Origin: CAZFIM01 sp964519615
GTDB taxonomy: Bacteria; Chloroflexota; Dehalococcoidia; GIF9; UBA5629
DNA: 55,762 nt
Direction of reading: 5' to 3'
Assembly: GCA_964519615.1 (NCBI GenBank)
Contig: CAZFIM010000007.1
Location: 1 to 55,762, forward strand
Shown here one piece after another: positions 15,984-24,324 of the stretch. Position 1 is the stretch's first letter. Each line of letters opens with the position of its first letter. The notes under the pieces were generated by a model. The model searched no databases and was not told the origin of the DNA. It worked only from the letters and a program-made list of their open reading frames with translations. The position numbers were made by a program, and so were the translations under genes.

Positions 15984-16019
15984 AACAGAGGGGCAAGACA
16001 TTGCTCTCGCCCCTCTGTT
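15984..16019 (-). other. Intercistronic stem-loop between dctP and dctQ
   Basis: AACAGAGGGGC (15984-15994) and GCCCCTCTGTT (16009-16019) form a perfect 11-bp stem with a 14-base loop. It starts 10 bases past the dctP stop and has only a weak T run after it. It may be a partial terminator or 3' mRNA stabiliser that makes the binding protein more abundant than the permease. Confidence 0.75.
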
Positions 16020-16028
16020 AAAGCTATT

Positions 16029-17075
16029 CTATTTGCGTATTAATTTTTCGAATTTCTCTACTACTTCCTTCGGGAATCTCTCGAAGTCATCCGACCAGCT
16101 TCCATCTTCGATTGTTTTAAGGTATGCAGCATTATCAGCATCCGAGAACGTAATGAATTTAGATCCCTGCGCTGTAGTCTGCTGTTTCACTTCCTCTCTT
16201 TTTGCCTCGTAGATATCAGGCCATTTACCTTCTGCTTCCACCTGTACATTCGCTATCAACTCCTGCTGAGCGGGAGAAAGCTTGTTCCATGTATCCATAT
16301 TGACCATAATGCACATCTGGTTGCGGTAGTAGGGAACATCTACGCAATAAGGTGAAACCTGAAATAGGCTCATTGCGCCCCAGGTAGCGATGGCTGTAGC
16401 GATGCCGTCGCAGACGCCACTTTCCAGTGACTGGTAGTAGTCAGGCAAGGCGACCATCTTCGGAACACCTTTCACTGCTTTTATGCCGCCGAAAAAGGAT
16501 GCCGAACCGGCTATAATGCGTCCTTCAATATCAGAGGGTTTGGAGACGGGATTTTTAAAGAAATTATAGAAAAAGTTCAAGCGTGTATTCTGTTGTCTGC
16601 CGACAAAGTACATATTGGCGGGTGCGGACAGCTCCCGTATGTAATCATATGTACCGTTCTTGCGTTCTTCCTGTACCGTAATCTCGGAAAGCCTGATTAC
16701 GTCCAGTCCCGGGATAATACCGGTGGTATAGCCTGTGGGTATCTGGATAATATCTATCTGCCCCTGTGAACAGGCCAGCGCCAGGTCAGCTGCCGGAACA
16801 ACCTCAGGGCCGCCCTTGACATCGATGGTAAGGCTGCCGCCCGATTTCTCATTAATGGCGTCGATGAAAGTAGGAGCCCATGCAGCGTATTCAAAATTAT
16901 TCAGGGTTAAAAAGGATACGAAGCTTAATGTTACGGGCTTCTCTTCAGGTGCCGGCGCGGGTGTGGAAGGCGTCGGCGTAGACGGTTCGGGAGTTGTGCT
17001 TGGTTTGCTGCAGCCGCCGCAGATCAATGCAGCCACCATAACAATCAGGAGTATTGGTAATATTATTCTTTTCAC
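16029..17075 (-). CDS. dctP: TRAP transporter substrate-binding lipoprotein (DctP family)
   Basis: The 348-aa protein begins with a lipoprotein signal peptide ending in ICGGC (lipobox Cys22), followed by a Pro/Thr/Ser/Glu-rich linker (25-46). The rest is a DctP-type binding protein: an early ADLALACSQGQIDIIQIPTG region and the later FYNFFKNPVSKPSDIEGR, ALPDYYQSLESGVCDGIA and conserved W-x-x-LSPAQQELI. The protein would be anchored outside the cytoplasmic membrane and hand substrate to DctQM. It is the first gene of the operon and is preceded by a good promoter at 17242-17270. In this family the substrate carboxylate is held by an Arg; I cannot place that residue with certainty. Confidence 0.93.
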   Translation of the reverse strand: MKRIILPILLIVMVAALICGGCSKPSTTPEPSTPTPSTPAPAPEEKPVTLSFVSFLTLNNFEYAAWAPTFIDAINEKSGGSLTIDVKGGPEVVPAADLALACSQGQIDIIQIPTGYTTGIIPGLDVIRLSEITVQEERKNGTYDYIRELSAPANMYFVGRQQNTRLNFFYNFFKNPVSKPSDIEGRIIAGSASFFGGIKAVKGVPKMVALPDYYQSLESGVCDGIATAIATWGAMSLFQVSPYCVDVPYYRNQMCIMVNMDTWNKLSPAQQELIANVQVEAEGKWPDIYEAKREEVKQQTTAQGSKFITFSDADNAAYLKTIEDGSWSDDFERFPKEVVEKFEKLIRK

Positions 17076-17481
17076 TTTCTTTCCTCCTTTGATTAAACGA
17101 TTGTCTCATTACGAGATTGCTATTGGCATAGCATGGGAATTATTCCATTCAATACCTCCATCTAATCGGTTCTTCATCTCAATATGCCGATAAATGAGCA
17201 CATCAAAAAAACCACTTCCATTATTTGAAAAAGTACTAGCGATTGTAATAGCATAAATCGCTTTTGTCAATCAGTATAAAATTTTCATTTAACTAATTTT
17301 CCTTAGTAAAACTTGCCTATACTTATACTGAGCATAACAGTATTGTTTAAAAACAAGGTACATCTATGAGCGATGTTTTAAGTAAAAATCAAAAAGCATA
17401 ATTGAATGTTTAAATACGCCTGCACAATTATAACAGATAGAGAAGGAAAACAGTATCTTCCTTTCGCGTCCGTATAATTCA
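17076..17481. promoter_or_regulatory. Intergenic region upstream of the first TRAP operon
   Basis: These 406 bases are AT-rich. They hold the TRAP promoter (17242-17270) and a leader of about 160 bases. I see no ORF with a ribosome-binding site, no RNA gene and no clear terminator for the ferredoxin gene that ends at 17482. Confidence 0.5.
17242..17270 (-). promoter_or_regulatory. Sigma-70-type promoter of the first TRAP operon
   Basis: On the minus strand perfect TTGACA (complement of 17270-17265) and TACAAT (complement of 17247-17242) have a 17-base spacer. The promoter lies 167 bases upstream of the dctP ATG, leaving room for leader control. No operator palindrome overlaps it clearly. Confidence 0.8.
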
Positions 17482-17832
17482 TCACCCATTGCTAGAACCC
17501 CTGGTTGCAGAATAGTAAGCGCCAATCAATTTGTTGTGAGTTCTCGAGAGCTTCCGGCCTATTCTAGCGCCCCTTGCAGCGATTAGCGCATCCCTCAGTT
17601 CATTGCGCGCGACGGCCGGGCAGTAGTGAGCGCAAAACCTGCAGCTATCACAGGCAATATATCCGTCCTCTTCATCTAGCCGGACAATGATATCAAATTT
17701 CCCGCTTTTCTCATTGCGGTTGATGGTAATGGCACTGCCTTTGCGGGAAAAAACGCCGCTGTGCTTGAAGGAACACGCTATCTCGCATGTTCTGCAGCCG
17801 GTGCACATTGTTGTACTATAAACGAAATACAT
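17482..17832 (-). CDS. Dicluster 4Fe-4S ferredoxin associated with AOR
   Basis: This 116-aa protein has two Cys sets, CTGCRTCEIAC (Cys10, 13, 16, 20) and CDSCRFCAHYC (Cys61, 64, 67, 71), enough for two [4Fe-4S] clusters. The second set lacks the Pro that normally follows directly after the last Cys in simple 2[4Fe-4S] ferredoxins in the first cluster, but has CP in the second. The gene follows the AOR gene by 53 bases on the same strand, so it is the likely electron partner. The C-terminal tail (75-116) is basic and of unknown role. Confidence 0.88.
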   Translation of the reverse strand: MYFVYSTTMCTGCRTCEIACSFKHSGVFSRKGSAITINRNEKSGKFDIIVRLDEEDGYIACDSCRFCAHYCPAVARNELRDALIAARGARIGRKLSRTHNKLIGAYYSATRGSSNG

Positions 17833-17885
17833 GGGTTCTTCCTTTACGTAGTACTTTCTATAGTCCTTTTATCGATCCATACAGT

Positions 17886-19814
17886 TCATAGTTTACCTGC
17901 TTGCGAAAGACGATCGGCCACATCCGCCAGGTTCAATCCTTCAAGACATTCCCCGGTCTGAAGGCCGGTTGATGGGTCCCATCCATGAAGGGCATAGTAG
18001 CTGTCCAGCAGCTTATCGTATTCTTCTTTTGTGAGCTGGAATCCACCCAGAGGTCCGGTTACCGGCTCTTTTAAGCAGCGCTCCGGAGGGTAATCATCCT
18101 TGCGTCCCAGACCGGCATGGAGAACGTTGAAGGCTTTCTCCAGATTGAATATGCGGTCAGCAATATAAATTAGTTCCTCTTTGCTTTTCTCTATTCCGGT
18201 GGCAGCAGAATAAAGCTCCGTCACCTCATCGAATGACATCGAGCTCGGTTCCTGCCATGCCGATGCCAGCATGCAAATGCCCATTGAATTGTTCAGTTCC
18301 TGAAGCCGCTCAAAATAGAATACCAGTTTGTCTTTCTGGTCGTAGCTCATAGGGTCGAGGGTGGTAACGCCGAATCTGGCTTTCGCCGTTTCCTCCAGTT
18401 TCTTATCAATTGCAGTAAATATCTCACAGGAAGGTCCGCCCGTTGTGTGTCCTCCGCCCCTCGTTGCCACCCATGCTCCGAACCCCCAGGCGATAATAGA
18501 CCGACCTTCTTCGTAGAGGTCCTGCCCCTTATTGTGAATGGCGTAGTAGCTGCTGCCCTTGCCCACAATGTCAGCCGCGAATTTGGAGCCCTCAGCCAGT
18601 AAGTTGCCGAAGCCTTCTCTGTAGGCCTGCTTCCGGATAAGTTCCATGACCATCTGGTGGTCTCCCCACTGGAGCTTCATGCCGTCTGTGTCTTTTTCTG
18701 TAAGAATGCCTTTCTCAAAACACTCAACAGCCCAAGAGATGGCTGTAGTAGAGCTGTCAATATCAACGCCGAGTTGATTGAGCAATGTAAATGCCTTAAC
18801 CACTGCTGGAAAGCAATCGATAGCCAGCTTACCAGCTATAGAGTTGAGCGTCTGAAGCTCAAACCCTTCTGTGGCTGTTCCGGCGTATGGTCCATCGTTA
18901 ATGCGGTAATATTTGCTGCAGGCTAGTGGACAGCCCATGTATCCCAGATCCCTAACCCAGTAGTTGTTGTAGTAAGCCTCAGGGGCCATTTTATTGGCAG
19001 CCTCATCCGGTACATATGTGCCGCTGAAATTCTTATAGGGGATGCTGCAGGAACGATTCTTAGTAGGGAAAATACCCGGTGTGCCGTACTTGCTCAATCC
19101 CTTGAATATGGTCGATTTGGCCATTATCTTTCGTATTCTATCCACTTCTTCCATAAACCGTTTCGGCTGTGCTACTCTCACGCCGCCGCTGCCGCGTATA
19201 GCAATGGCCTTGAGGTTTTTAGAGCCCATCACCGCCCCCAGACCGCATTTGCCGGCAGCCCTGTTGCGGTTGCCGATGATACATGCCCCCCTTACCAGGT
19301 GCTCTCCGGCCGGACCGATGCATAGTATCTGCACATCGGGGTCACCCAGTTCATCCTGAATAATATCGCAGGTACTCCAGGTTGTCTGTCCCCAGATGCC
19401 GCGTCCATCTTTGAGCTCAATACGGTCATCGTTGATCCAGAGGTAAATGGGATGCTCGGCTTTACCAGTAATGACCACGTTATCGTAGCCTGCGAATTTG
19501 AGTTCCGGCCCAAAGAAGCCGCCCACATTAGCTGTGCCCACTCCCATGGAGAAAGTGTTCTTGGAGGCGAGGGAGCAGCGTGTAGCCGAAGGCACCAGCG
19601 TGCCCACCAGAGGCCCGGCACCGATAACGAGCAGGTTGGCGGGGTCATAGGGAGAGACGGAGGGTTCAAGCTCGTCGAAGAGGATCTTCTGTCCTATCCC
19701 CCGTGCCCCCAGCCATTCCTGTGCGTAGTTCATGGTTGGCTGGATGTAATTGCTGCCGGTGGTCAGGTCAACACGCAGGATCTTGCCTGTATATCCGTAA
19801 AATTCGTCAGTCAT
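17886..19814 (-). CDS. aor: Aldehyde:ferredoxin oxidoreductase family tungsten/molybdenum enzyme
   Basis: The 642-aa protein has the full AOR fold pattern: an N-terminal beta domain with YGYTGKILRVDLTTG, the cofactor region IGAGPLVGTLVPSATRCSLASK, and GPAGEHLVRGACIIGNRNRAAGK with GLGAVMGSKNLKAIAIRG. AOR interconverts aldehydes or acids with ferredoxin at a W- or Mo-bispterin. Its [4Fe-4S] cluster normally uses CxxCxxxC plus a distant Cys. Here the first position is Tyr292 (GYMGCPLAC), leaving Cys295, Cys299 and the distant Cys514 (MGIC). The ATG at 19814 is preceded by GGGAGG; a longer frame to 19877 has no such site. A ferredoxin gene follows directly. Substrate is unknown; aromatic aldehydes are plausible from context. 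Confidence 0.93.
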   Translation of the reverse strand: MTDEFYGYTGKILRVDLTTGSNYIQPTMNYAQEWLGARGIGQKILFDELEPSVSPYDPANLLVIGAGPLVGTLVPSATRCSLASKNTFSMGVGTANVGGFFGPELKFAGYDNVVITGKAEHPIYLWINDDRIELKDGRGIWGQTTWSTCDIIQDELGDPDVQILCIGPAGEHLVRGACIIGNRNRAAGKCGLGAVMGSKNLKAIAIRGSGGVRVAQPKRFMEEVDRIRKIMAKSTIFKGLSKYGTPGIFPTKNRSCSIPYKNFSGTYVPDEAANKMAPEAYYNNYWVRDLGYMGCPLACSKYYRINDGPYAGTATEGFELQTLNSIAGKLAIDCFPAVVKAFTLLNQLGVDIDSSTTAISWAVECFEKGILTEKDTDGMKLQWGDHQMVMELIRKQAYREGFGNLLAEGSKFAADIVGKGSSYYAIHNKGQDLYEEGRSIIAWGFGAWVATRGGGHTTGGPSCEIFTAIDKKLEETAKARFGVTTLDPMSYDQKDKLVFYFERLQELNNSMGICMLASAWQEPSSMSFDEVTELYSAATGIEKSKEELIYIADRIFNLEKAFNVLHAGLGRKDDYPPERCLKEPVTGPLGGFQLTKEEYDKLLDSYYALHGWDPSTGLQTGECLEGLNLADVADRLSQAGKL

Positions 19815-20256
19815 TAGCAAGCCTCCCGGTAGTCTGTGTGCGGTATAGTGTAGTTTGCATAGTATCCCCTGATGCAAAATGCGGGCAACGGATGAGTCTG
19901 AGGCCGCAATAACGAATGACCGCTTCCGTATCCCTCATCTGCCTCGTATTAGTGTGATCAGAATTCATACAAAAGATAACATAAAATACAAGAGAGTAAT
20001 AAAAATACTGCGTAGAATCGCCAATAATGGTTTAATTTTATCATATGTACAGGAGACGGTCAATGCGATAGAAAAAAAATAAGAGAAAATAGGTGGTATT
20101 TTCTCTTATTTTACATTATTTAATAAAGGCAACTGCACATATAATGAGGCGCACACTTTAATAAATGAAAATCTATATGATTAATCCTGTATCAGGATAT
20201 GGGCGCTTTCTTCAATACTAAGATTAACTCCGTTAAAGATACTAAGGGATCATTTA
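19815..20256. other. Intergenic region between the transhydroxylase-like operon and AOR
   Basis: These 442 bases hold the AT-rich terminator at 20076-20112 and must hold the AOR promoter. A possible TTGTAT-N16-TATGAA pair lies on the minus strand near 19957-19984. I do not consider any ORF here real. Confidence 0.4.
20076..20112 (-). terminator. AT-rich terminator of the transhydroxylase-like operon
   Basis: AAAATAAGAGAAAAT (20076-20090) and ATTTTCTCTTATTTT (20098-20112) form a perfect 15-bp stem with a 7-base loop. On the minus strand it runs into a T tract (complement of 20080-20072). It lies about 145 bases past the last gene of that operon. Confidence 0.8.
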
Positions 20257-20559
20257 TTATGCGTCTCTTCCGGTGGTAAAAGGATAGTCCCAGACATGTA
20301 TTTGTACGCTGTCTTTGATGGGTATATTGATGCTGGAACCGCCTTCCATCAGGCCGCCGTTGACATATAATGCCCAATCGTCTTTAAGCTTATCTTTATT
20401 TGCGATCAAATCGAACATGTTTGAGCCGTCTTGAAGCGGTGTGGCCTTCAAAACATCTATTAAGCTGGCCTCACGCTCATCATTTACCTTAACATCTTTA
20501 GCACGCCAGCCGGTGGCTTTTACCGCCCGGCCGGATGTAATATTTATGATAGCTCTCAT
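20257..20559 (-). CDS. Small beta-grasp-like protein of the transhydroxylase-like operon
   Basis: This 100-aa protein lies 48 bases after the iron-sulfur subunit gene, as the third gene of the operon. I do not recognise it with certainty. The layout (strand RAIINITSG, helix SLIDVLKAT, strand ALYVNGGLMEGG, then IKDSVQIHVWDYP) resembles small beta-grasp proteins of the MoaD/ThiS type. It lacks the C-terminal Gly-Gly that MoaD and ThiS need for thiocarboxylate formation, ending instead in TTGRDA. It may therefore be a third structural subunit or an assembly factor. Fixed position beside a molybdoenzyme is the main reason to link it to cofactor or complex assembly. Confidence 0.6.
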   Translation of the reverse strand: MRAIINITSGRAVKATGWRAKDVKVNDEREASLIDVLKATPLQDGSNMFDLIANKDKLKDDWALYVNGGLMEGGSSINIPIKDSVQIHVWDYPFTTGRDA

Positions 20560-20607
20560 CTGTTTTCCTCCGCGATAAAAATTACAACATGACCTTGCTA
20601 TTCAAGC

Positions 20608-21438
20608 TCAGGATATCCGGTTTGCGTATATTGCGATATCTCCCAGATTGATATCCCGTTCAGTTGTATCCGCTTCCAATTCCTGTGATAAATAGCCCTT
20701 TTTTTCAATCTTAACTGTAAAATGACCTTTGTCCAGATTGTCGACCCAGAAATCACCGAAATCATCAGTGGTAACAGCCACCTTGTCTTTGCTATTTTTA
20801 CCGGAAATCGTCACTGTAGCATCTACCAGCACTTCATCAGCCTCGGGGTCATACACGGTACCGCCGATAAATCTTTTCGGTAGCCCGATATAGTAGACGC
20901 GCGGCTTTGTGCCAAGTTCGGGTTTAAGGACTTCCGCTTGAGCGATAAGGTCTTTTAAATCCTCTTCTTCGCCGAATATGTAAGCACCGGTAGGGCAGGC
21001 ATCGACGCAGCGCGGCTCCTTCCAGCCGTCATCCAGCAGATGTGCACAGAAGGTACATTTCTGCGCAATATTAAGCTCCTCATTAAAGAAGATGACGTTA
21101 CCATAAGGACAAGCCTCTATACAGGTTCTGTTACCCTTACATTTTTCAGGATCAATAATCACTATACCGTCCGGCCTTTTATAAATTGCTTCATTGGGGC
21201 AGGCCTTAATGCAGGGAGCATCATCACAATGCTGGCAGATAGTATGCTCATAGGCTACTTTAACCTTGGGTACCGAGCCTCTGACTTTATCCTGCACCTG
21301 CGTCCAAAACTGGCCGGTTAAAGGCTGCGGTTTGGCATATGGTGACCAATCATTACCGACATGCTCGTCCTTGCAGGCTATCTGGCAATTATGACAGCCG
21401 TTGCATTTTCTGATATCTATTATTAATACTTTACCCAC
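20608..21438 (-). CDS. Iron-sulfur subunit of a transhydroxylase-like molybdoenzyme, with C-terminal Ig/transthyretin-like domain
   Basis: The 276-aa protein has four Cys groups of the DMSO-reductase beta type: Cys12/15/18/22, Cys68/71/76/80, Cys100/106/110 (position 103 is Asn) and Cys128/131/144/148. Fifteen rather than sixteen Cys implies that one cluster is altered or missing. From about residue 190 a carboxypeptidase-regulatory/transthyretin-like beta domain follows (FIGGTVYDPEA to the end). A beta subunit of this size with three clusters and such a tail is known from the small subunit of Pelobacter acidigallici pyrogallol-phloroglucinol transhydroxylase. It starts 2 bases after the catalytic subunit gene and lacks a signal peptide, so the complex is cytoplasmic. 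Confidence 0.88.
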   Translation of the reverse strand: MGKVLIIDIRKCNGCHNCQIACKDEHVGNDWSPYAKPQPLTGQFWTQVQDKVRGSVPKVKVAYEHTICQHCDDAPCIKACPNEAIYKRPDGIVIIDPEKCKGNRTCIEACPYGNVIFFNEELNIAQKCTFCAHLLDDGWKEPRCVDACPTGAYIFGEEEDLKDLIAQAEVLKPELGTKPRVYYIGLPKRFIGGTVYDPEADEVLVDATVTISGKNSKDKVAVTTDDFGDFWVDNLDKGHFTVKIEKKGYLSQELEADTTERDINLGDIAIYANRIS

Positions 21439-21440
21439 GG

Positions 21441-24029
21441 TTATTTACCTCCATCCATAATGCGTTCCAAGCGAAGGCCGGCGGCGGGATGATAAGGCTT
21501 CTTAAAAGCTGCAGGGTGTTGTTTGCGTAAGGCTTCCACATCCGCTTGCTCTATATCTACAAGGAAACCGCTGCACACCATGCCGGCGGCGTTTTTCGAA
21601 GTGATATTATGGGGAGTGATGGTATTGATCGCTCCTCCCCTATCCAGTTCACCCGGGATAATAGGGTCCCAGCGTGCGCCGTGATCGATGTAGACCGCCC
21701 CTGGTCTGATCCTCTCCGTTACCCATACTCCGGCCAGCAGCGCACCGCGTTCATTGAATATCTTGATAATATCTCCATCATTGATATTTTTAGCAGCCGC
21801 ATCTCTGGGGTTCAGCCAGACCGGCTCATAGAGGTAGCCATCAGGCCCTTTTACTTTACATGTATGTATTTCCCTCAGCCAGGTCATATCATCATGCTGA
21901 GAATGTACCCTCCATCTGGGGTGGTTGGATATGACCAGGAATGGGTATTTGTTTGCCCTGTCACAGGACAGGCTTTCCTGATGAGATTCGCCGCAGGGTA
22001 TCCAGTGCGGTACAGGCGGTCTTTCCATATCGTCAGGAAACTGCTCAGCGAGCCTTGCGGAATAAAATTCGATCTTCCCGCTGGGTGTGCTGAGAGGATT
22101 TTTCTCAGGATCCTCGTAGAATGAGGCTACACCGGCTTTATACTTTTGCCAGTTTTCATCTGTGGGAACCGGGTAGTACCCATTCTCCTGCAACTCTTCC
22201 CAGCTAATATCCTTTGCAGCACCGCAGGTCTCATACGCTATTTTTATCCAGTCCTGAACGCTTTTACCTTCAGTATATTCTTCCAGCATTCCCAGTTTGT
22301 CAGCAATAGCACAGATAATGTGATAGTCGCTTTTAGACTCGCCTCTGGGGTCGATGGAGCGCGGTTCATTAAAGACGGCATCGAAAATACCGCTTTGACC
22401 TTCTACGCCGAAATCGTCGCATTCCAGAGCAGTTAGAGATGGCAATACAAGGTCAGCCATTTGACAATCGTTTTCGAACCACGGATGCTGGGCAAGAATG
22501 AATTCGATTTTCGGTTGCCTTAACGCGCGCACGAAATCATTTGTGTCATTCCAGCAGGTTACCCATGAAGGGCTGTCCGTCCAGATCATGTGGACTTCGG
22601 GAGCGTCATCGAGCGGATACTGATATTTGATAAATTGCTGTTCGACCACATCGCGCGAGAGAGTTGTGCCGTACCAGGTTATAGGCGGCCTTAACAGGGC
22701 ATCGTGGATGAGGTCTTTGGGAATAAATTGCCGCGGTGTATCCGTGTAACGCCAGCCCTGATTGGCGGAAAAGAGATCTGGAATATATTTGGGCCAGGGA
22801 ACGGGTATGTTGGTCTTCTTATTATACAGTCCCCACTCGATCATCTTGAACTGATGTACGCCGGGTTTGCCCACTCCCTGCATTGCCAGAAGCAGTGCCT
22901 GCAACCTTGCCGGTTCAGTTGAATAAGGGCCTCTAATGCCGGGGCCGCCATTTCCGATAGCGCAGCTCACGCGGTGTTTTGCCCAGTAGCGGGCGAGAGC
23001 TTTTATTGTATATGAGGGAATACCGGTAATAGCAGCAGCCCATTTGGGAGTTTTTGGTATACCGTCCTCTTTACCCATAACGTAATCACGGAATTTTTCA
23101 TAACCGACTGAATGCGTTTTGACATATTCTTTATCAAATGAGTCCTCGACCATCCATGTATAAGCAATACCTAGATAGAGCGCCGCATCGGTATTGGGCA
23201 GCACGGGTATCCATTTATCAGAATGGACAGCACCTCCGTAATTCAGATCCGGGCTGACGTAAATCGACTTGATCCCCAACTCCGTAAACCAGTAGCATAA
23301 ACGGCTGGCAAGCTGTCCATCGAAGCCCCATGGGGTTGTCTCAGGGTCGCAGCCCCAGAAAAGAATACCGTCTGTATTCTTGGATACATCCCATATTACA
23401 TTGGTAACCGGCGTCAACTCTCCCAGGTTTTCACAACCCCATACATGTTTGGCACCCCAGTACCATCCTTCCCATGAATCGGTGTTTCTTGTCTGGAGGG
23501 TATATCCCCCCAGCATTCTGAGCAGTTTCCGGTGACAGCCGTGGGCGGAGTGTATGCATTTGGTCTCTCCGTGTCCGTCGGATTGGGAAAGCACCGCTTC
23601 CATGCCGTACTGTTTCTTTATCCGTTTAAGCTCATTAACCACTATATCGATTGCTTCTTCCCAGGAGATGCGCGCATATTTGCTCTTGCCTCTGTTCTGA
23701 GTATTGCGCTCTCCTTTAGGATCCCAGTCGACCCGTTTCATAGGGTAAAGAACTCTGTTTGGAGAGTAGACGCGGTTCTTGTACCCCAGAGTGAAAGGCG
23801 GTATAAGAGATTTCATCTCCGGCTGGAATGATTTACCCCGCGCCTCCAGTTTCCAGGGCTTGAGGTCCTTGTATTTTGCGTTGTACCACAAAGGCCTGAT
23901 CCTCAAAATCTTCCCGTTTTGAGAATCAACATGTACGCTGTTGCTATCGCAGGGTATGCCGATAAAACACAGCCCTCTGGATACTGTTTTATCACCTTTG
24001 GTTTTTACTTTCTGTTTTTGTTTATCCAT
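21441..24029 (-). CDS. Molybdopterin oxidoreductase catalytic subunit, pyrogallol transhydroxylase-like
   Basis: The 862-aa protein is a DMSO-reductase-superfamily enzyme with a bis-pterin Mo or W site. It has no Tat signal and no complete N-terminal [4Fe-4S] motif (only Cys21 and Cys27), as in pyrogallol transhydroxylase and unlike formate dehydrogenases. Asp184-Ser185 in the run NTDSWEGWYWGAKHVWG lines up with the Asp174/Ser175 I recall from the P. acidigallici enzyme, where Ser binds Mo; His153 in SDGHGETKC could match its active-site His144. Transhydroxylases move a hydroxyl between polyphenols without net redox change. An alternative is a related hydroxylase or dehydrogenase of another substrate. 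It heads a three-gene operon with the FeS subunit and a beta-grasp-like protein. Its promoter overlaps a palindrome also found by marR/mocA. Confidence 0.85.
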   Translation of the reverse strand: MDKQKQKVKTKGDKTVSRGLCFIGIPCDSNSVHVDSQNGKILRIRPLWYNAKYKDLKPWKLEARGKSFQPEMKSLIPPFTLGYKNRVYSPNRVLYPMKRVDWDPKGERNTQNRGKSKYARISWEEAIDIVVNELKRIKKQYGMEAVLSQSDGHGETKCIHSAHGCHRKLLRMLGGYTLQTRNTDSWEGWYWGAKHVWGCENLGELTPVTNVIWDVSKNTDGILFWGCDPETTPWGFDGQLASRLCYWFTELGIKSIYVSPDLNYGGAVHSDKWIPVLPNTDAALYLGIAYTWMVEDSFDKEYVKTHSVGYEKFRDYVMGKEDGIPKTPKWAAAITGIPSYTIKALARYWAKHRVSCAIGNGGPGIRGPYSTEPARLQALLLAMQGVGKPGVHQFKMIEWGLYNKKTNIPVPWPKYIPDLFSANQGWRYTDTPRQFIPKDLIHDALLRPPITWYGTTLSRDVVEQQFIKYQYPLDDAPEVHMIWTDSPSWVTCWNDTNDFVRALRQPKIEFILAQHPWFENDCQMADLVLPSLTALECDDFGVEGQSGIFDAVFNEPRSIDPRGESKSDYHIICAIADKLGMLEEYTEGKSVQDWIKIAYETCGAAKDISWEELQENGYYPVPTDENWQKYKAGVASFYEDPEKNPLSTPSGKIEFYSARLAEQFPDDMERPPVPHWIPCGESHQESLSCDRANKYPFLVISNHPRWRVHSQHDDMTWLREIHTCKVKGPDGYLYEPVWLNPRDAAAKNINDGDIIKIFNERGALLAGVWVTERIRPGAVYIDHGARWDPIIPGELDRGGAINTITPHNITSKNAAGMVCSGFLVDIEQADVEALRKQHPAAFKKPYHPAAGLRLERIMDGGK

Positions 24030-24146
24030 CTCATTCGCTCCCGTTCTAATTGTGAAATAATAATCCGGATAACAGCGATCTTACATTTATTGTCTCGATT
24101 ATGTTCACCGGATAGACATTGAGTAATAGCCAGTATAATGTTCCTG

Positions 24147-24166
24147 TGTTAGCTGGATAACAATCA
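24147..24166. promoter_or_regulatory. MarR-type operator candidate before the transhydroxylase-like operon
   Basis: TGTTA-GCTGGA-TAACA (24147-24162) is a 5-bp inverted repeat. The 18 bases TTAGCTGGATAACAATCA (24149-24166) match TTAACTGGATAATAATCA between marR and mocA at 16 of 18 positions. On the minus strand TTATCC inside it stands 17 bases from TATACT, so the site would overlap the -35 region of the operon promoter. Confidence 0.6.
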
Positions 24167-24249
24167 GTATAGTTAATAATTGATATAAGAATTATTTACT
24201 TAGGTATTAAAAGTATCGAGTAATAGTATACCTGAAATGGAAAACGATG

Positions 24250-24308
24250 TGAAATAATAAAACAGGTAATCTTGTCATATGTCCGGGATTCCCTGTTTTG
24301 CTATTTCA
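24250..24308 (-). terminator. Probable terminator of the hydroxylase operon
   Basis: TGAAATA-A-TAAAACAGG (24250-24266) pairs with CCTGTTTT-GC-TATTTCA (24292-24308), giving 15 pairs with a small internal bulge. It starts 17 bases past the stop of the molybdenum subunit gene. The 3' arm is T-rich but no clean T run follows. Confidence 0.5.
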
Positions 24309-24324
24309 GTAGTATGGTGTCCAG

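Noticed and set aside
17886..19877. Longer AOR frame starting at 19877
   Set aside because: The extra N-terminal residues do not resemble AOR, and the ATG at 19814 has a GGGAGG site at proper distance.
19879..20082. 67-codon plus-strand frame upstream of AOR
   Set aside because: No start signal, and it runs into the AT-rich terminator. Probably chance.
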